Assembly: GCA_002722735.1 (NCBI GenBank)
Contig: PBMR01000014.1
Span: 1-64,000 of the forward strand
Length of the DNA: 64,000 bases
Source: Methanobacteriota archaeon
GTDB taxonomy: Archaea; Thermoplasmatota; Poseidoniia; Poseidoniales; Thalassarchaeaceae
Reading direction: 5' to 3'
Of the stretch, positions 17,920 through 27,185 are shown piece after piece; the first letter of the stretch is position 1; each line of letters starts with the position of its first letter. The notes under the pieces are model-generated. The model was not told the origin of the DNA, did no database searches, and worked only from the letters and a program-made list of their open reading frames with translations. A program made the position numbers and the translations under genes.

Positions 17920-18714
17920 GTGGTAATCGTGTCCGAAATTGAGATTGCATTCTACTGCTGTGCGGGGATACTATGGGCACTCAGTGGGGAGGGAGGCCCA
18001 GAACTGCAGGCCATCACTATAATTGGACTCATCATATTCTTCTGGATGATGGTTTCTGGCTCCAACGACGCCACAGGCTCTCGTTCCACTTACGCCAAGA
18101 AGTTCGGAATCTCCCCTAGTCGAATCCGCGGTTATGACGTATTAATCGACTACATACAATTCCACTCTTCTGGAGACGAATCCCCAATCACCTCAATCGA
18201 GGAAGGGATCTCGAGGTTCGAGAAGATAAAGGAGAATGAACCCCTTCTAGCCTCAGATGCGAAGAATTTCTTCTCCAGCCCCTATGTAATCGCGACTATC
18301 GGTTTGGGAGGGGACACTGTTGAATCGGACGGCGGAGGCAATGATCCGGCCATGACAGTGGGAGGGGCCTGTACAATTGCTGGGTGTCCAGAGAGCGTGA
18401 TGTTCAACAGCAATGTCTGCTACAAGCATCGCGACCTTCCGGACCATTCAGAGAAAATCGGAGATGACTGGTGGGAGGAGGGATATTCTGCCGATGAGGG
18501 AGTAGTAAGTGACGCTAGTTCCAAGACGGTCGTTGAGATGGAGTCCGCACCCACTCCCTCGACGAAAGAGATGGGTTCGGAGGATACCTGCGGAGAAGCG
18601 GGGTGCTCCACTCCTGTGAATGCCTTCGACTTCAGGTGCTTCACGTGCCGGAAGAGGTTCTGCCAGGCACATGGGGGCAAGGGAGTGGATTGCCAGGAAT
18701 GCTCTGGCAAGTGA
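17920..18714 (+). CDS. Membrane protein with C-terminal AN1-like zinc finger, unknown function
   Basis: I do not recognise a characterised homologue. The 264-residue protein starts with one or two hydrophobic helices (about residues 5-45). A soluble region with a first Cys/His group (GACTIAGCPES...CYKHRDLPDH) follows, then an acidic linker. The C-terminal Cys/His cluster (about 223-262, CGEAGCSTP...CFTCRKRFCQAHGG...CQEC) has the spacing of AN1-type zinc fingers. Zinc ribbon plus membrane helix suggests protein quality control or signalling at the membrane, but that is a guess. The start is GTG 17920 or GTG 17929. The stop lies one base from the stop of the convergent helicase gene. Confidence 0.7.
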   Translation: MVIVSEIEIAFYCCAGILWALSGEGGPELQAITIIGLIIFFWMMVSGSNDATGSRSTYAKKFGISPSRIRGYDVLIDYIQFHSSGDESPITSIEEGISRFEKIKENEPLLASDAKNFFSSPYVIATIGLGGDTVESDGGGNDPAMTVGGACTIAGCPESVMFNSNVCYKHRDLPDHSEKIGDDWWEEGYSADEGVVSDASSKTVVEMESAPTPSTKEMGSEDTCGEAGCSTPVNAFDFRCFTCRKRFCQAHGGKGVDCQECSGK

Positions 18715-18715
18715 C

Positions 18716-21505
18716 TCAGGTGAACACGCTCTTCCTGTGGAATGACCCCTTGGGCGTCAGGCCGGCCTGCTTGGCGGCCTGAACATAGCCCCTCCCGTCC
18801 TTGCTGCGCCCGTACATTACCTCTCCCGGGCTGACCTTCCAGTTCCACTGCTGCTGGAAGACCCCTGCATCCTCCTTGTTCTTGCACAGCCTCTTGGGGA
18901 CTGCGTGGTACATGGCCAGCACGTTCTTGCCTGCTCGGAAGTACTTCCCGATGACTTCCGGGAGGATATTGCTCAGCCAGGTCTCGCTGACCATCCTTAC
19001 CTCCCTTGAGATGATGTAGCGAGGGTTTTCCAGGGGCCCCAGTACCTCTTGCATCGCCTCGGCGAAAATCGCGGACTCCTTCTCCGTGCTGTCTTCGAGG
19101 TAGGACCTCATCCAGCCCCCACCGCGACTCCCGCCCGCGATCCTGGCCTTGGGCCCCAGTTCGCCCAGTGCCTGCAGCGAGCAAGCCACCGCGTCTGCTA
19201 TTGCGAGCACTAGTGACTCGTCCGACCACTCCGCCAAGCCTATCCTCCTCATTGGCGGGAAGCCTCCTCCGAACCCCCCCTTGACCTCTATGGCCTCCCT
19301 CGGCACAGCGTCGAAAGGCTCCCCTATCCCCCATAGATCCCGTGTGCGTGGACGGTTCCTGGCTCGCCTGATCATCTCCTCGTTGAACACGTCCATGGTC
19401 TCCGAGACGCCCTCAGGCTTCACCTCGGTGAACGCCGCGTGGACGTGGCCCACGCCTTTCTCTATCGCTCCGTCATCGCAGACCCCGTACAGCTGCTTGT
19501 GCTTCCTCTCGAAGCGGTGGTAGTCGTCGAAGCCCTTGGTGAACTCCTCCGCGAGGCAAACTATGTCCCAGTTGTTAGCGACCTTATCGGGCCAGAGCTT
19601 GTCAAGCCTGAACGACCTACCCCTGAGCTGGTTGATGCTCATGCTCGTGGTGACCGTGGTCAGGTCGACCAGCACATTGATCCTACTTGCGTCCCAGCCC
19701 TCCCCCAGAAGCCCCCTCGTGCCGACTAGGCACCTGGTGACCCCCTCTTGGAACATCTCCGTGATCATCATCGTGTAGTACCTGGGCAGCCAGTCCTTGC
19801 CCCTGCCCCTGATCTCGAAGTAGCCCCCCCTCTCTACGTAGTCGAACTTGATGTCCAGTTGGCGCTCTGAAGCCCACTCCTCGAACCTCGGGAAGATACG
19901 CTCTAGGAGGTCGTCGTCCACCAGCACCGTGGTCCCGGTCATCAGAACCGGGTCGAGCCTGTCGGTGGCCTCGGAACCCAGGACGGCTCGGTATGCGGCC
20001 ACCGCTCCTCCGGCCTCGTCATCGAGCACCCCCTTGACCAGTGCGGTCGCCGAGGTCTTCTCGAAGTCGGTGATTATGACCGCGCGGATATCCGCCCCGA
20101 GAGCCTGCATCTCCGCGGAGAGTATCTCCCTGAGCGCACCGTACTTCGCGGAGGCGTAGGCCATGACCCTGCCGACGGGCGATGCGCAGGCCCTCACCCC
20201 GCCCTCGGTGATCTGGACGCCGAGCATCCTCAGCTTCTCCTTGGCCTCCTCGGCGAGGGCGTGGTCCTCCTTGCTCTCAGAGCGCATCAGGCCGTTTCTG
20301 ATGTAGCGGTCGAGCACTGTCATCACAGTGTCCATGCTGCCCCCCGTGGCGACCAGCTCGTTCTCGGGTTCCGGGACGCCCGGAGGCAGGCTCAGCCCTC
20401 CAGCGGTCAGATAGGCCCGCGCGGCGTCGGCCAGGCTGGGATCCCTCCTTCTGAATGAGCCCCAGTCTTTCGCCGCGCCGGCTGGCAGCATGAGCCCGTC
20501 CAGCACCCTTGCGAGCCAAACCTCCAGTTGGGGGGTGCGTCCCTTCTTGTCGCCTTCCGGCCCCCTCCTCAAATCCCCTATCAGGCCCTTGAAGTCCTCG
20601 TCGACATTTGCGATGTATCTCAGCTCGTCCGGAGAGGGTCGCACGAAGTAGGCGAGGTCCTGGTAGGGGGATAGGTTGCTGTCTCTGACCAGCGCGGGGA
20701 CCGGGACCTCGTAGTCCACCTCTCCGAACAGGTCGAGGTACCGGTCCGCTGAGGCATCGTTGTCCTCGTCCGGGGGGGTCGCTGTGAGTCCTAGTACGAT
20801 TGGGTTCCCCAAGAACTCCCTTGCCTCGATCAGCACCTTGCCCCAGTGCTCCATGAGGTGGTGGCACTCGTCGAGGATGATCAGCCCGATACCGACTTCG
20901 GACAGTCGCATCAGGTTCGCCTTAGCGGATTCGTGAAGGACCCACAGGGCGTTGCCGTGGTCCGCGAAGTCGTCCCTCACCTTCTTGCGGTAGTGGCCGA
21001 GCCTACCCGAGTGGTAGTCAGGGTTCTTATCCTCCAGGTCGGCGATCCAAGCCAGCGCGCTCTCCCGATCCTCGGCCTCCACTGAACCATCGGCCTCGTC
21101 CGGTGTCATCAGCTTCGAGATCCAGAGCTCGAGAGCCGCATCGTCCAAACCCTCCCCTCCCCGCTTGGGCAGGGTGATTGACTGGTAGGTCAGAGAGGTC
21201 AGTATCCCGGGATTCTTCGGGTCGGTGCCAATCTGCTCCTCACGGCCGTCTAGGTGGAATAGCTCCTTTGCCCGAGCGATCCACTGGGCCTGGATGGCCG
21301 AGTTGGGACTCAGGACTAGCGTAGGCAGCCTGACAAGGTCCGACCAGACGTAGAGGCCAAGGACGGTCTTGCCCGAGCCGGGTGGCGCTACTATCAGCAA
21401 CTCCTTCGAATCGGACTCGAGCTCCCTCTCGATTATGCTCGATGACGCCACCTGTGAGGGCCTGAGGGCCCCCGAGAAGCCTATCTTTCCGAAGTCCGCA
21501 CCCAT
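18716..21505 (-). CDS. Superfamily II DEAD/DEAH-box helicase
   Basis: A 929-residue ATP-dependent helicase or translocase. Motif I is APPGSGKT (about residue 40), motif II DECHH, motif III GLTATPP and motif VI QLRGRSFRLD. The region VGTRGLLGEGWDASRINVLVDL is motif V. The arrangement is that of XPB/type III restriction-like SF2 enzymes with a long insert between the RecA domains and a C-terminal extension of about 250 residues of unknown fold. It is not next to a methylase or nuclease, so restriction or defence is not supported. A role in DNA repair or RNA processing remains open. Convergent with the zinc-finger gene, 1 nt between stops. Confidence 0.85.
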   Translation of the reverse strand: MGADFGKIGFSGALRPSQVASSSIIERELESDSKELLIVAPPGSGKTVLGLYVWSDLVRLPTLVLSPNSAIQAQWIARAKELFHLDGREEQIGTDPKNPGILTSLTYQSITLPKRGGEGLDDAALELWISKLMTPDEADGSVEAEDRESALAWIADLEDKNPDYHSGRLGHYRKKVRDDFADHGNALWVLHESAKANLMRLSEVGIGLIILDECHHLMEHWGKVLIEAREFLGNPIVLGLTATPPDEDNDASADRYLDLFGEVDYEVPVPALVRDSNLSPYQDLAYFVRPSPDELRYIANVDEDFKGLIGDLRRGPEGDKKGRTPQLEVWLARVLDGLMLPAGAAKDWGSFRRRDPSLADAARAYLTAGGLSLPPGVPEPENELVATGGSMDTVMTVLDRYIRNGLMRSESKEDHALAEEAKEKLRMLGVQITEGGVRACASPVGRVMAYASAKYGALREILSAEMQALGADIRAVIITDFEKTSATALVKGVLDDEAGGAVAAYRAVLGSEATDRLDPVLMTGTTVLVDDDLLERIFPRFEEWASERQLDIKFDYVERGGYFEIRGRGKDWLPRYYTMMITEMFQEGVTRCLVGTRGLLGEGWDASRINVLVDLTTVTTSMSINQLRGRSFRLDKLWPDKVANNWDIVCLAEEFTKGFDDYHRFERKHKQLYGVCDDGAIEKGVGHVHAAFTEVKPEGVSETMDVFNEEMIRRARNRPRTRDLWGIGEPFDAVPREAIEVKGGFGGGFPPMRRIGLAEWSDESLVLAIADAVACSLQALGELGPKARIAGGSRGGGWMRSYLEDSTEKESAIFAEAMQEVLGPLENPRYIISREVRMVSETWLSNILPEVIGKYFRAGKNVLAMYHAVPKRLCKNKEDAGVFQQQWNWKVSPGEVMYGRSKDGRGYVQAAKQAGLTPKGSFHRKSVFT

Positions 21506-21514
21506 TGCACCGAC

Positions 21515-22477
21515 TCAGGCTGTTCCTAGAACATGGTTCACTATTTCGTCGGACAATTCCTGATCATCATCGATTCTAGCGTCCATTCCAATCAGACAGC
21601 CCTCGACCCTACATCCCGAGCCGACCCTAGCACCCTCGAGGATAACGGAGTCACGGACCGCCGCTCCTTCACCTATCTCCGCACCCGCACCGACAGCGCT
21701 CCGGCGTACATCACCGGCGTTGCTGGAGCCATCGCCGAACCACGAGTCGCCCATGATCACCCCGCTGCTGAAGCGCCTGTTGGTGATGCAGACCTGCGCT
21801 GCTTCGATGTAGGAGGCAGAGGTGCCGGCATCGACGAACCAGCCCTCGAACGGGAATCCGTTGAGACCGCCGATCTCCGCGAGGTCCTCGTAGACGTCCC
21901 GCTCGATGCTATGTGCTCCGTCAGGCATTAGCTTGAAGATATCAGGCTCTAGGATGTAGGTCCCGGCATTGATGAGGTTCGAGTAGGCCTCCTCCCTCGG
22001 CGGCTTCTCCTGAAAGCGCCTAATCTTGCCCTCCTCGGGGTCGAAGTCAGCAACCCCAAACCTCGAGGGATCCTCCACCTCCCAGAGGGATATGGTTGCA
22101 ATCCCCCCGTTCGCGGTGTGCAGATCTAACATTTCCTCGACTCTGAGGCTCGTGATCAGGTCGCCGTTGATCACGCAGAAGGTCCCGCCGGACAGGTGGT
22201 CCTTGCAGTTCGCTATGGCACCCCCAGTTCCGAGAGGCTCCGTCTCCTCCACGATGACCATCTCGTAAGGCAGGCTCAGCGTCGAGAAGTACTCACGCAT
22301 CCGGCCTATCCCGAAACCAGCGGCAATTAGGACGCGGTCGACCAGAGATTCAGGGAGCACGGCCACCACATGCTCGATCATCGACTTGTCGAGGATCGGG
22401 AGCAGGGGCTTGGGCACGCTATTCGTCCAAGGCCGGAGCCTCGTCCCGAATCCTCCTGCCAGAACGACAACATCCAT
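21515..22477 (-). CDS. Sugar-phosphate nucleotidyltransferase with hexapeptide C-terminus
   Basis: A 320-residue NDP-sugar pyrophosphorylase, joining a nucleoside triphosphate and a sugar 1-phosphate. The N-terminal Rossmann-like domain starts MDVVVLAGGFGTRLRPWT, the nucleotide-binding signature, followed by PKPLLPI. VINGDLI and EKPPRE mark metal and sugar binding. The C-terminal 80 residues form left-handed beta-helix repeats (GAGAEIGEGAAVRDSVILEGA). ATG 22477 places the start at the catalytic domain; the track start at 22501 adds 8 residues. Mannose-1-phosphate guanylyltransferase or glucose-1-phosphate thymidylyltransferase are both possible. Confidence 0.87.
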   Translation of the reverse strand: MDVVVLAGGFGTRLRPWTNSVPKPLLPILDKSMIEHVVAVLPESLVDRVLIAAGFGIGRMREYFSTLSLPYEMVIVEETEPLGTGGAIANCKDHLSGGTFCVINGDLITSLRVEEMLDLHTANGGIATISLWEVEDPSRFGVADFDPEEGKIRRFQEKPPREEAYSNLINAGTYILEPDIFKLMPDGAHSIERDVYEDLAEIGGLNGFPFEGWFVDAGTSASYIEAAQVCITNRRFSSGVIMGDSWFGDGSSNAGDVRRSAVGAGAEIGEGAAVRDSVILEGARVGSGCRVEGCLIGMDARIDDDQELSDEIVNHVLGTA

Positions 22478-22577
22478 GGTCAGACGGACGTAGTCCCCCA
22501 TTTCATCACTTCGCGAGTTTAGTCAGGTTACTGGCCGGGCGCATCGTTCAAGGACGTGATGCGAGTGGCCGAGGCGT

Positions 22578-23789
22578 ATGAACATACACGAGTACCAGGC
22601 CAAGGCTCTGTTCAGGGATGCAGGGGTCGAAGTGCAGGAGGGGGTGCACTGCACGAATGTCGAGCAGGCTCTTGCTGCCTACGACTCGTTGGGATCGAAA
22701 ACGGTCGCCGTCAAGAGTCAGATACACGCCGGTGGGCGTGGCAAGGGCAACCTGTACCACCCCGATTCGGGGAAACTGGCCATGGAAGGGGGGGTAAAGG
22801 TAGCAACCTCACGTGAGGAAGTGGAGGAGTTCGCGTCGAACATCCTCGGGCACAGGCTGGTGACCAAGCAGACCGGCCCATCTGGCAAACTAGTCAGCAA
22901 CCTCTACGTCGAGGCCGGCTGCGCCATCGCGCACGAGTACTACCTAGCCCTGCTCATCGACCGCGAGGAGGACTCTGTTCTCGTCATGGCCTCCACCGAG
23001 GGTGGGGTGGACATAGAGGAGGTCGCCGAGAGCACTCCCGAGGCCATCTACAAGGCTTGGGTCGACCCGTTGGTTGGCCTACAGGATGAGCAGAAAGGCG
23101 CGCTGGCCGACTCATTGGGTCTCTCGGGCACCGCTCATGCCTCCTTCGTTGAGATGATCGGGTCACTCACATCTATATTCATAGACAGAGACTGCTCGAT
23201 GATCGAGATCAACCCCCTTGTCAGAACCGAGGACGGCACGATGGTGGCTCTGGATGCGAAGATTAGCTTCGATGACAGCGCCTCCTTCAGGCATCCTTGG
23301 CGTGCTGATTTGCGCGATCCCTCAGAGGAGTCCGACATCGAGGTCCGAGCTCGCGAGCACGGACTCTCATACGTCGATCTGGATGGGAATATAGGCTGCC
23401 TGGTCAATGGTGCCGGCCTCGCAATGGCCACTATGGATGTCATCAAGCTCTACGGGGGCGAACCAGCAAACTTCCTCGACATAGGAGGCGGAGCTGACCG
23501 CGAATCCATCACCACCGCCTTCGGGATAATCCTCGAGGATCCCCGTTTGGATGGGATTCTTGTCAATATCTTCGGTGGCATTATCCGATGTGACATGGTT
23601 GCCAGCAGCATCATCGAGGCTTCCGAGGAGATCGAACTCAACATCCCTCTCGCAGTTCGCTTCTCAGGAACGAACCACTCGGAGGGCAAGCAGATTCTCG
23701 ATGATTGCGATTTGGACATCATCACTGCCAGCACTCTCGCCGAAGCCGGAGAGGCAATCGTCAAGGTCATCGGGGGCACATCGCAATGA
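22578..23789 (+). CDS. sucC: Succinyl-CoA synthetase beta subunit
   Basis: Forms the nucleotide-binding half of the TCA-cycle ligase that makes ATP or GTP from succinyl-CoA. The 403-residue protein begins [17 protein letters not shown], the classic start, followed by ATP-grasp elements ([15 protein letters not shown]) and [12 protein letters not shown], then [15 protein letters not shown] near the C-terminus. ATG 22578 opens the gene and the stop overlaps sucD by 4 nt (ATGA), so the two subunits should be made in equal amounts. It also supplies CoA chemistry for pathways ending in succinyl-CoA. Confidence 0.95.
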   Translation: MNIHEYQAKALFRDAGVEVQEGVHCTNVEQALAAYDSLGSKTVAVKSQIHAGGRGKGNLYHPDSGKLAMEGGVKVATSREEVEEFASNILGHRLVTKQTGPSGKLVSNLYVEAGCAIAHEYYLALLIDREEDSVLVMASTEGGVDIEEVAESTPEAIYKAWVDPLVGLQDEQKGALADSLGLSGTAHASFVEMIGSLTSIFIDRDCSMIEINPLVRTEDGTMVALDAKISFDDSASFRHPWRADLRDPSEESDIEVRAREHGLSYVDLDGNIGCLVNGAGLAMATMDVIKLYGGEPANFLDIGGGADRESITTAFGIILEDPRLDGILVNIFGGIIRCDMVASSIIEASEEIELNIPLAVRFSGTNHSEGKQILDDCDLDIITASTLAEAGEAIVKVIGGTSQ

Positions 23790-24715
23790 GCATCTGGATC
23801 AACGAGAGCAGCAAGGTCCTGGTTCAGGGCATCACGGGCAGTCAGGGAATGTTCCATGCCACCCGGATGATCGAGTATGGCACTGATATCGTTGGAGGGG
23901 TCACACCGGGGAAGGGGGGACAGACCGTTGATCTGCCCGGTCGCTCAGTACTCGTCTACGACACCATGTCCGAGGCGATCTCCGAAACCAGTGCGGAAGC
24001 CAGCGTCATCTACGTCCCCGCACGATTTGCGGCTTCGGCTATAACGGAGGCCGCCGATGCCTTCCACGAGATCAACGGCGGCGGCTTGGTCGTTTGCATC
24101 AGTGAGGGTATCCCCACTCTGGACATGGTGCGGACGGTGGCTCACATCGGCCAGAGGCCCGGTGTACGGCTCATCGGGCCGAACTGCCCGGGCATCATCA
24201 GCCCCGGTGATGACGGTGGCTGCAAGATCGGCATTATGCCCGGCTACATCCACGCCAAGGGGCGAATCGGCATCATCTCCAGGTCTGGCACGCTCACATA
24301 CGAGGCTGTGGCCCAGACGATGGGTGTCGGCGAGGGCCAGACGACCTGTATCGGAATCGGTGGCGACCCTGTAAGCGGAACCGGTTTCATCGACTGCCTC
24401 TCTGCCTTCGAGGAGGACCCAGAGACTGAGGCGGTGGTGATGATTGGCGAGATTGGCGGCACGGCCGAAGAGGATGCAGCAAAGTGGGCCAAGGAGAACT
24501 TCTCCAAACCCCTCATTGGATTCGTTGCCGGAGCCACTGCTCCACCAGGTAAGAGAATGGGTCACGCTGGTGCTATTATTTCTGGTGGAAAAGGAACGGC
24601 TGAGGAGAAGTTCACTGCATTTGAAGCAGCTGGCATCCACATCGCAAGGGACCCTTCGAAAATCGGGGAGGTCCTGCTTGACGTGCTGGTCGAAGCGGGC
24701 CTGCGAGAGTCTTAG
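23786..24715 (+). CDS. sucD: Succinyl-CoA synthetase alpha subunit
   Basis: The CoA-binding and phospho-histidine subunit partner of SucC. The 309-residue protein begins [18 protein letters not shown], then [20 protein letters not shown] and TPGKGG of the CoA-binding fold. LIGPNCPGI and [17 protein letters not shown] carry the ligase signature and the phosphorylated His. The track ORF from 23705 includes 27 residues read out of frame through sucC; ATG 23786 is the true start. Confidence 0.95.
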   Translation: MSIWINESSKVLVQGITGSQGMFHATRMIEYGTDIVGGVTPGKGGQTVDLPGRSVLVYDTMSEAISETSAEASVIYVPARFAASAITEAADAFHEINGGGLVVCISEGIPTLDMVRTVAHIGQRPGVRLIGPNCPGIISPGDDGGCKIGIMPGYIHAKGRIGIISRSGTLTYEAVAQTMGVGEGQTTCIGIGGDPVSGTGFIDCLSAFEEDPETEAVVMIGEIGGTAEEDAAKWAKENFSKPLIGFVAGATAPPGKRMGHAGAIISGGKGTAEEKFTAFEAAGIHIARDPSKIGEVLLDVLVEAGLRES

Positions 24716-24750
24716 GAGTGAGCCACCTGCGTGGCCTAGGTGGTGGTTTC

Positions 24751-25764
24751 ATGCCCGAGATGCTAGCCCCCGATCTTGACTCGATTCTAGAGGGGACTTC
24801 ACGATCCTTCTACCTGACTCTCAAGTTGCTGCCCTCGCGCATCAGGCCTCAGGTTGGCTTGCTGTACCTTCTGGCTCGCACATCCGACACCATCGCCGAT
24901 TCAGAGAATGGCTCCACCGACCAGAGGCTGCAAGCACTCGAGCAGTTCAACGAACGTATTCAGGAGCGCTCGTCCACGCTACCGGACCTCGTCGCCTTGG
25001 CACGGCTGCAGAGTAACCCTGCCGAGGCGAAGCTTCTGGAGAGCGCCGACTCATCTGTAGAATGCATGAGGAGGTTTCCCTCTGTCGATCAGCAACGAAT
25101 TCAGCAGTGCCTCGACATCATCATCAGCGGCCAGAACCTCGATCTTCGGCGCTTTGCAGACGCCTCCGGGGAGTCCATCATCGCGCTCTCCAATGAGGGC
25201 GAACTCGACGATTACGCTTACCGTGTGGCTGGAAGCGTCGGTGAGTTCTGGACCCACATTTCCCTCGAGCACCTTTTCGAGGCTGATGCCCATACCAAGG
25301 CGCGACTATTCGAGACCGGTGCGAGGTTCGGCAAGGCGCTGCAACTGATCAACATCCTGCGCGATATACCAGAAGACCTTCGATTGGGACGCTGCTACCT
25401 GCCAAGCGAAGCACTGTCCGAGCACGGCTTGTCTCCTTCCGATCTGCTCGAATCGGGAGCCATCGACCGTTTCCGCACTCTTTTCGACGAATACATCGAC
25501 AAGGCATCCTCGCACTTGGATGCCGCAGTCGAGTACATCACCCTATTGCCCCACAGGCAGTTCCGATTGAGGGGGGCATGCATGATGCCAGTGCTCATCG
25601 GTCAGCGGACTCTGAGGCTGCTGCGAAATCACAATGTTCTGGAAGCCGAGAGCCGCATTAAGGTCTTAAGGCCTGAAATCAAGCGACTGAGGAACAGAAC
25701 CATCCTCGCTCTACCCTTTTCTCGGCTAAGTCAGAAGCTCCTCGACGCCAATCGAAGCCCCTGA
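24751..25764 (+). CDS. Squalene/phytoene synthase family protein (squalene synthase-like)
   Basis: A 337-residue head-to-head prenyl synthase. The two Asp-rich motifs are DTIAD (about residue 48) and RDIPEDLRLGRCYLP (about 207), which bind the magnesium-diphosphates. FYLTLKLLPSRIRPQVGLLYLLAR resembles farnesyl-diphosphate farnesyltransferases more than phytoene synthases, so squalene synthesis is the better guess. ATG 24751 follows GGTGGTGG and is preferred to GTG 24718. It lies shortly after sucD and just before a second family member. Confidence 0.85.
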   Translation: MPEMLAPDLDSILEGTSRSFYLTLKLLPSRIRPQVGLLYLLARTSDTIADSENGSTDQRLQALEQFNERIQERSSTLPDLVALARLQSNPAEAKLLESADSSVECMRRFPSVDQQRIQQCLDIIISGQNLDLRRFADASGESIIALSNEGELDDYAYRVAGSVGEFWTHISLEHLFEADAHTKARLFETGARFGKALQLINILRDIPEDLRLGRCYLPSEALSEHGLSPSDLLESGAIDRFRTLFDEYIDKASSHLDAAVEYITLLPHRQFRLRGACMMPVLIGQRTLRLLRNHNVLEAESRIKVLRPEIKRLRNRTILALPFSRLSQKLLDANRSP

Positions 25765-25865
25765 CACAAGGCTCTCTGATGTGCTATTCAACAATCCGAC
25801 GTGCTACGCAATCGCACCCACGAGACATTCAAGAAGAGCGTGCCCGACCCGATTCCTGGAACGCA

Positions 25866-27116
25866 ATGTCACATAGGCAGGATTCCCGGGTCGCGACCAT
25901 GCCCCTAGACGAGTATCAAAGGAGCATATTCGTCGGTGCGCCTAGCGATCCCGAACAGCCCATTGATATAATCAGGTCCGCAGTCGACTTGACCAAGGAA
26001 GCGACCCGCGCCATCAGCATCACCGCCTTAGAAGCAATGCGCGAGGGAGCCCTCTTCATGGGTGTCATCGGGACACGCGGGGATTTGGTCAACCCCTTCA
26101 GGCACATCGATGCCGCCATATGGTCCGAACCCGATGTTCCCGAGCACATTATCGAAACGGCCTACGATTACTGCGAGGAGCTGACCCGGAAGGAGGCTGG
26201 GAACTTCTACCACTCGTTCAAGTACCTTCCAGAAGCCGAGCGCCGTGCCATCATGGCATACTACGCATTCTGCAGAAGGGCCGACGATATCGCCGATGGG
26301 GACTATGTCGATTTCTTCCCCGGGGGTTCTTCGAAGAATCCTGAGTCTGTTGATTACAGGGACAGCATCGAACGCCTCAGCCCCGGAGAGCCGGTGCTCA
26401 ACCGATCCATCTACAACGAAAAGATGTCACAACTCTTCTACTATAGGAAGAAACTGTCTACAGCCTACGGAAACGTCACCTCAACCGATCCTATCTTCAT
26501 CGCAATCAAGGACACTGTGAGGACTTTCGGCGTCCCCCGTCAGCTTTTGGATGACATGATAAGCGGTATGGAGGACGACTTTCACCGCAATAGGTACCAA
26601 ACCTTCGAAGACCTCTACTCATACTGCTACAGAGTAGCTTCGACCGTGGGCCTAGTCTGCATCGAGATCTACGGTTATGACGATCCGAAGGCACGCGAGT
26701 ACGCGGAGTCATGGGGTGTGTTCATGCAATTGATCAACATTATCCGTGATGTCGCTGAGGACGCCGAAAGGGATCGGATCTACCTGCCCATGGAGGACCT
26801 CATTCGCTGGGGTATCAGCGAGGAGGACGTGAAGAGCGGTGAGGCGCTGTTGAGCCATCCCGGATGGGCGCCCTTCGTCAGGGAATACCTCGATCGCGTT
26901 GAGGGATACAGGGAACGGACGTTCAAACTGTTCCCCCTGCTCGACAAGTCTTCCCGTTACTCTCCCGCGGCGATGTCATCCTTCTACCAGTCGATAATGA
27001 AGAAGATCATCAAGCGTGATGGCGACGTGTTCACTGAGAGGATACAACTCTCGAAGACCGAGAAGATGCTGCTGGCAGCATACGTGTATGTGAGGTATCG
27101 GTTCCTCGGACTCTGA
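25866..27116 (+). CDS. Phytoene/squalene synthase family protein (second copy)
   Basis: A 416-residue member of the same family as its neighbour but divergent. It has an N-terminal extension of about 85 residues before NFYHSFKYLPEAERR. The Asp-rich motifs are RRADDIADG and IIRDVAEDAERDRIYLP. FYHSFKYLP and YAFCRRADDIAD are the phytoene synthase form, so C40 carotenoid synthesis, perhaps for retinal or membrane pigments, is plausible. The start is uncertain: the track ORF begins at ATG 25779, but the first 29 residues look non-conserved. ATG 25866 and ATG 25899 are both possible; I list 25866. No other carotenoid gene is in the window. Confidence 0.82.
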   Translation: MSHRQDSRVATMPLDEYQRSIFVGAPSDPEQPIDIIRSAVDLTKEATRAISITALEAMREGALFMGVIGTRGDLVNPFRHIDAAIWSEPDVPEHIIETAYDYCEELTRKEAGNFYHSFKYLPEAERRAIMAYYAFCRRADDIADGDYVDFFPGGSSKNPESVDYRDSIERLSPGEPVLNRSIYNEKMSQLFYYRKKLSTAYGNVTSTDPIFIAIKDTVRTFGVPRQLLDDMISGMEDDFHRNRYQTFEDLYSYCYRVASTVGLVCIEIYGYDDPKAREYAESWGVFMQLINIIRDVAEDAERDRIYLPMEDLIRWGISEEDVKSGEALLSHPGWAPFVREYLDRVEGYRERTFKLFPLLDKSSRYSPAAMSSFYQSIMKKIIKRDGDVFTERIQLSKTEKMLLAAYVYVRYRFLGL

Positions 27117-27185
27117 GAGAAAAGCGGCTGCCTCCGGCAAGCCGCATGGAAGATGTATTGAGCGAAACGCAAGGGGGAAAGAAGC

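Noticed and set aside
18716-21505. Defence or restriction system around the SF2 helicase
   Set aside because: No methylase, nuclease or other defence gene is adjacent; neighbours are housekeeping genes.
21529-21539. GAACATGGTTC, resembling the shared operator
   Set aside because: It has one extra central base and lies inside the coding end of the nucleotidyltransferase gene.
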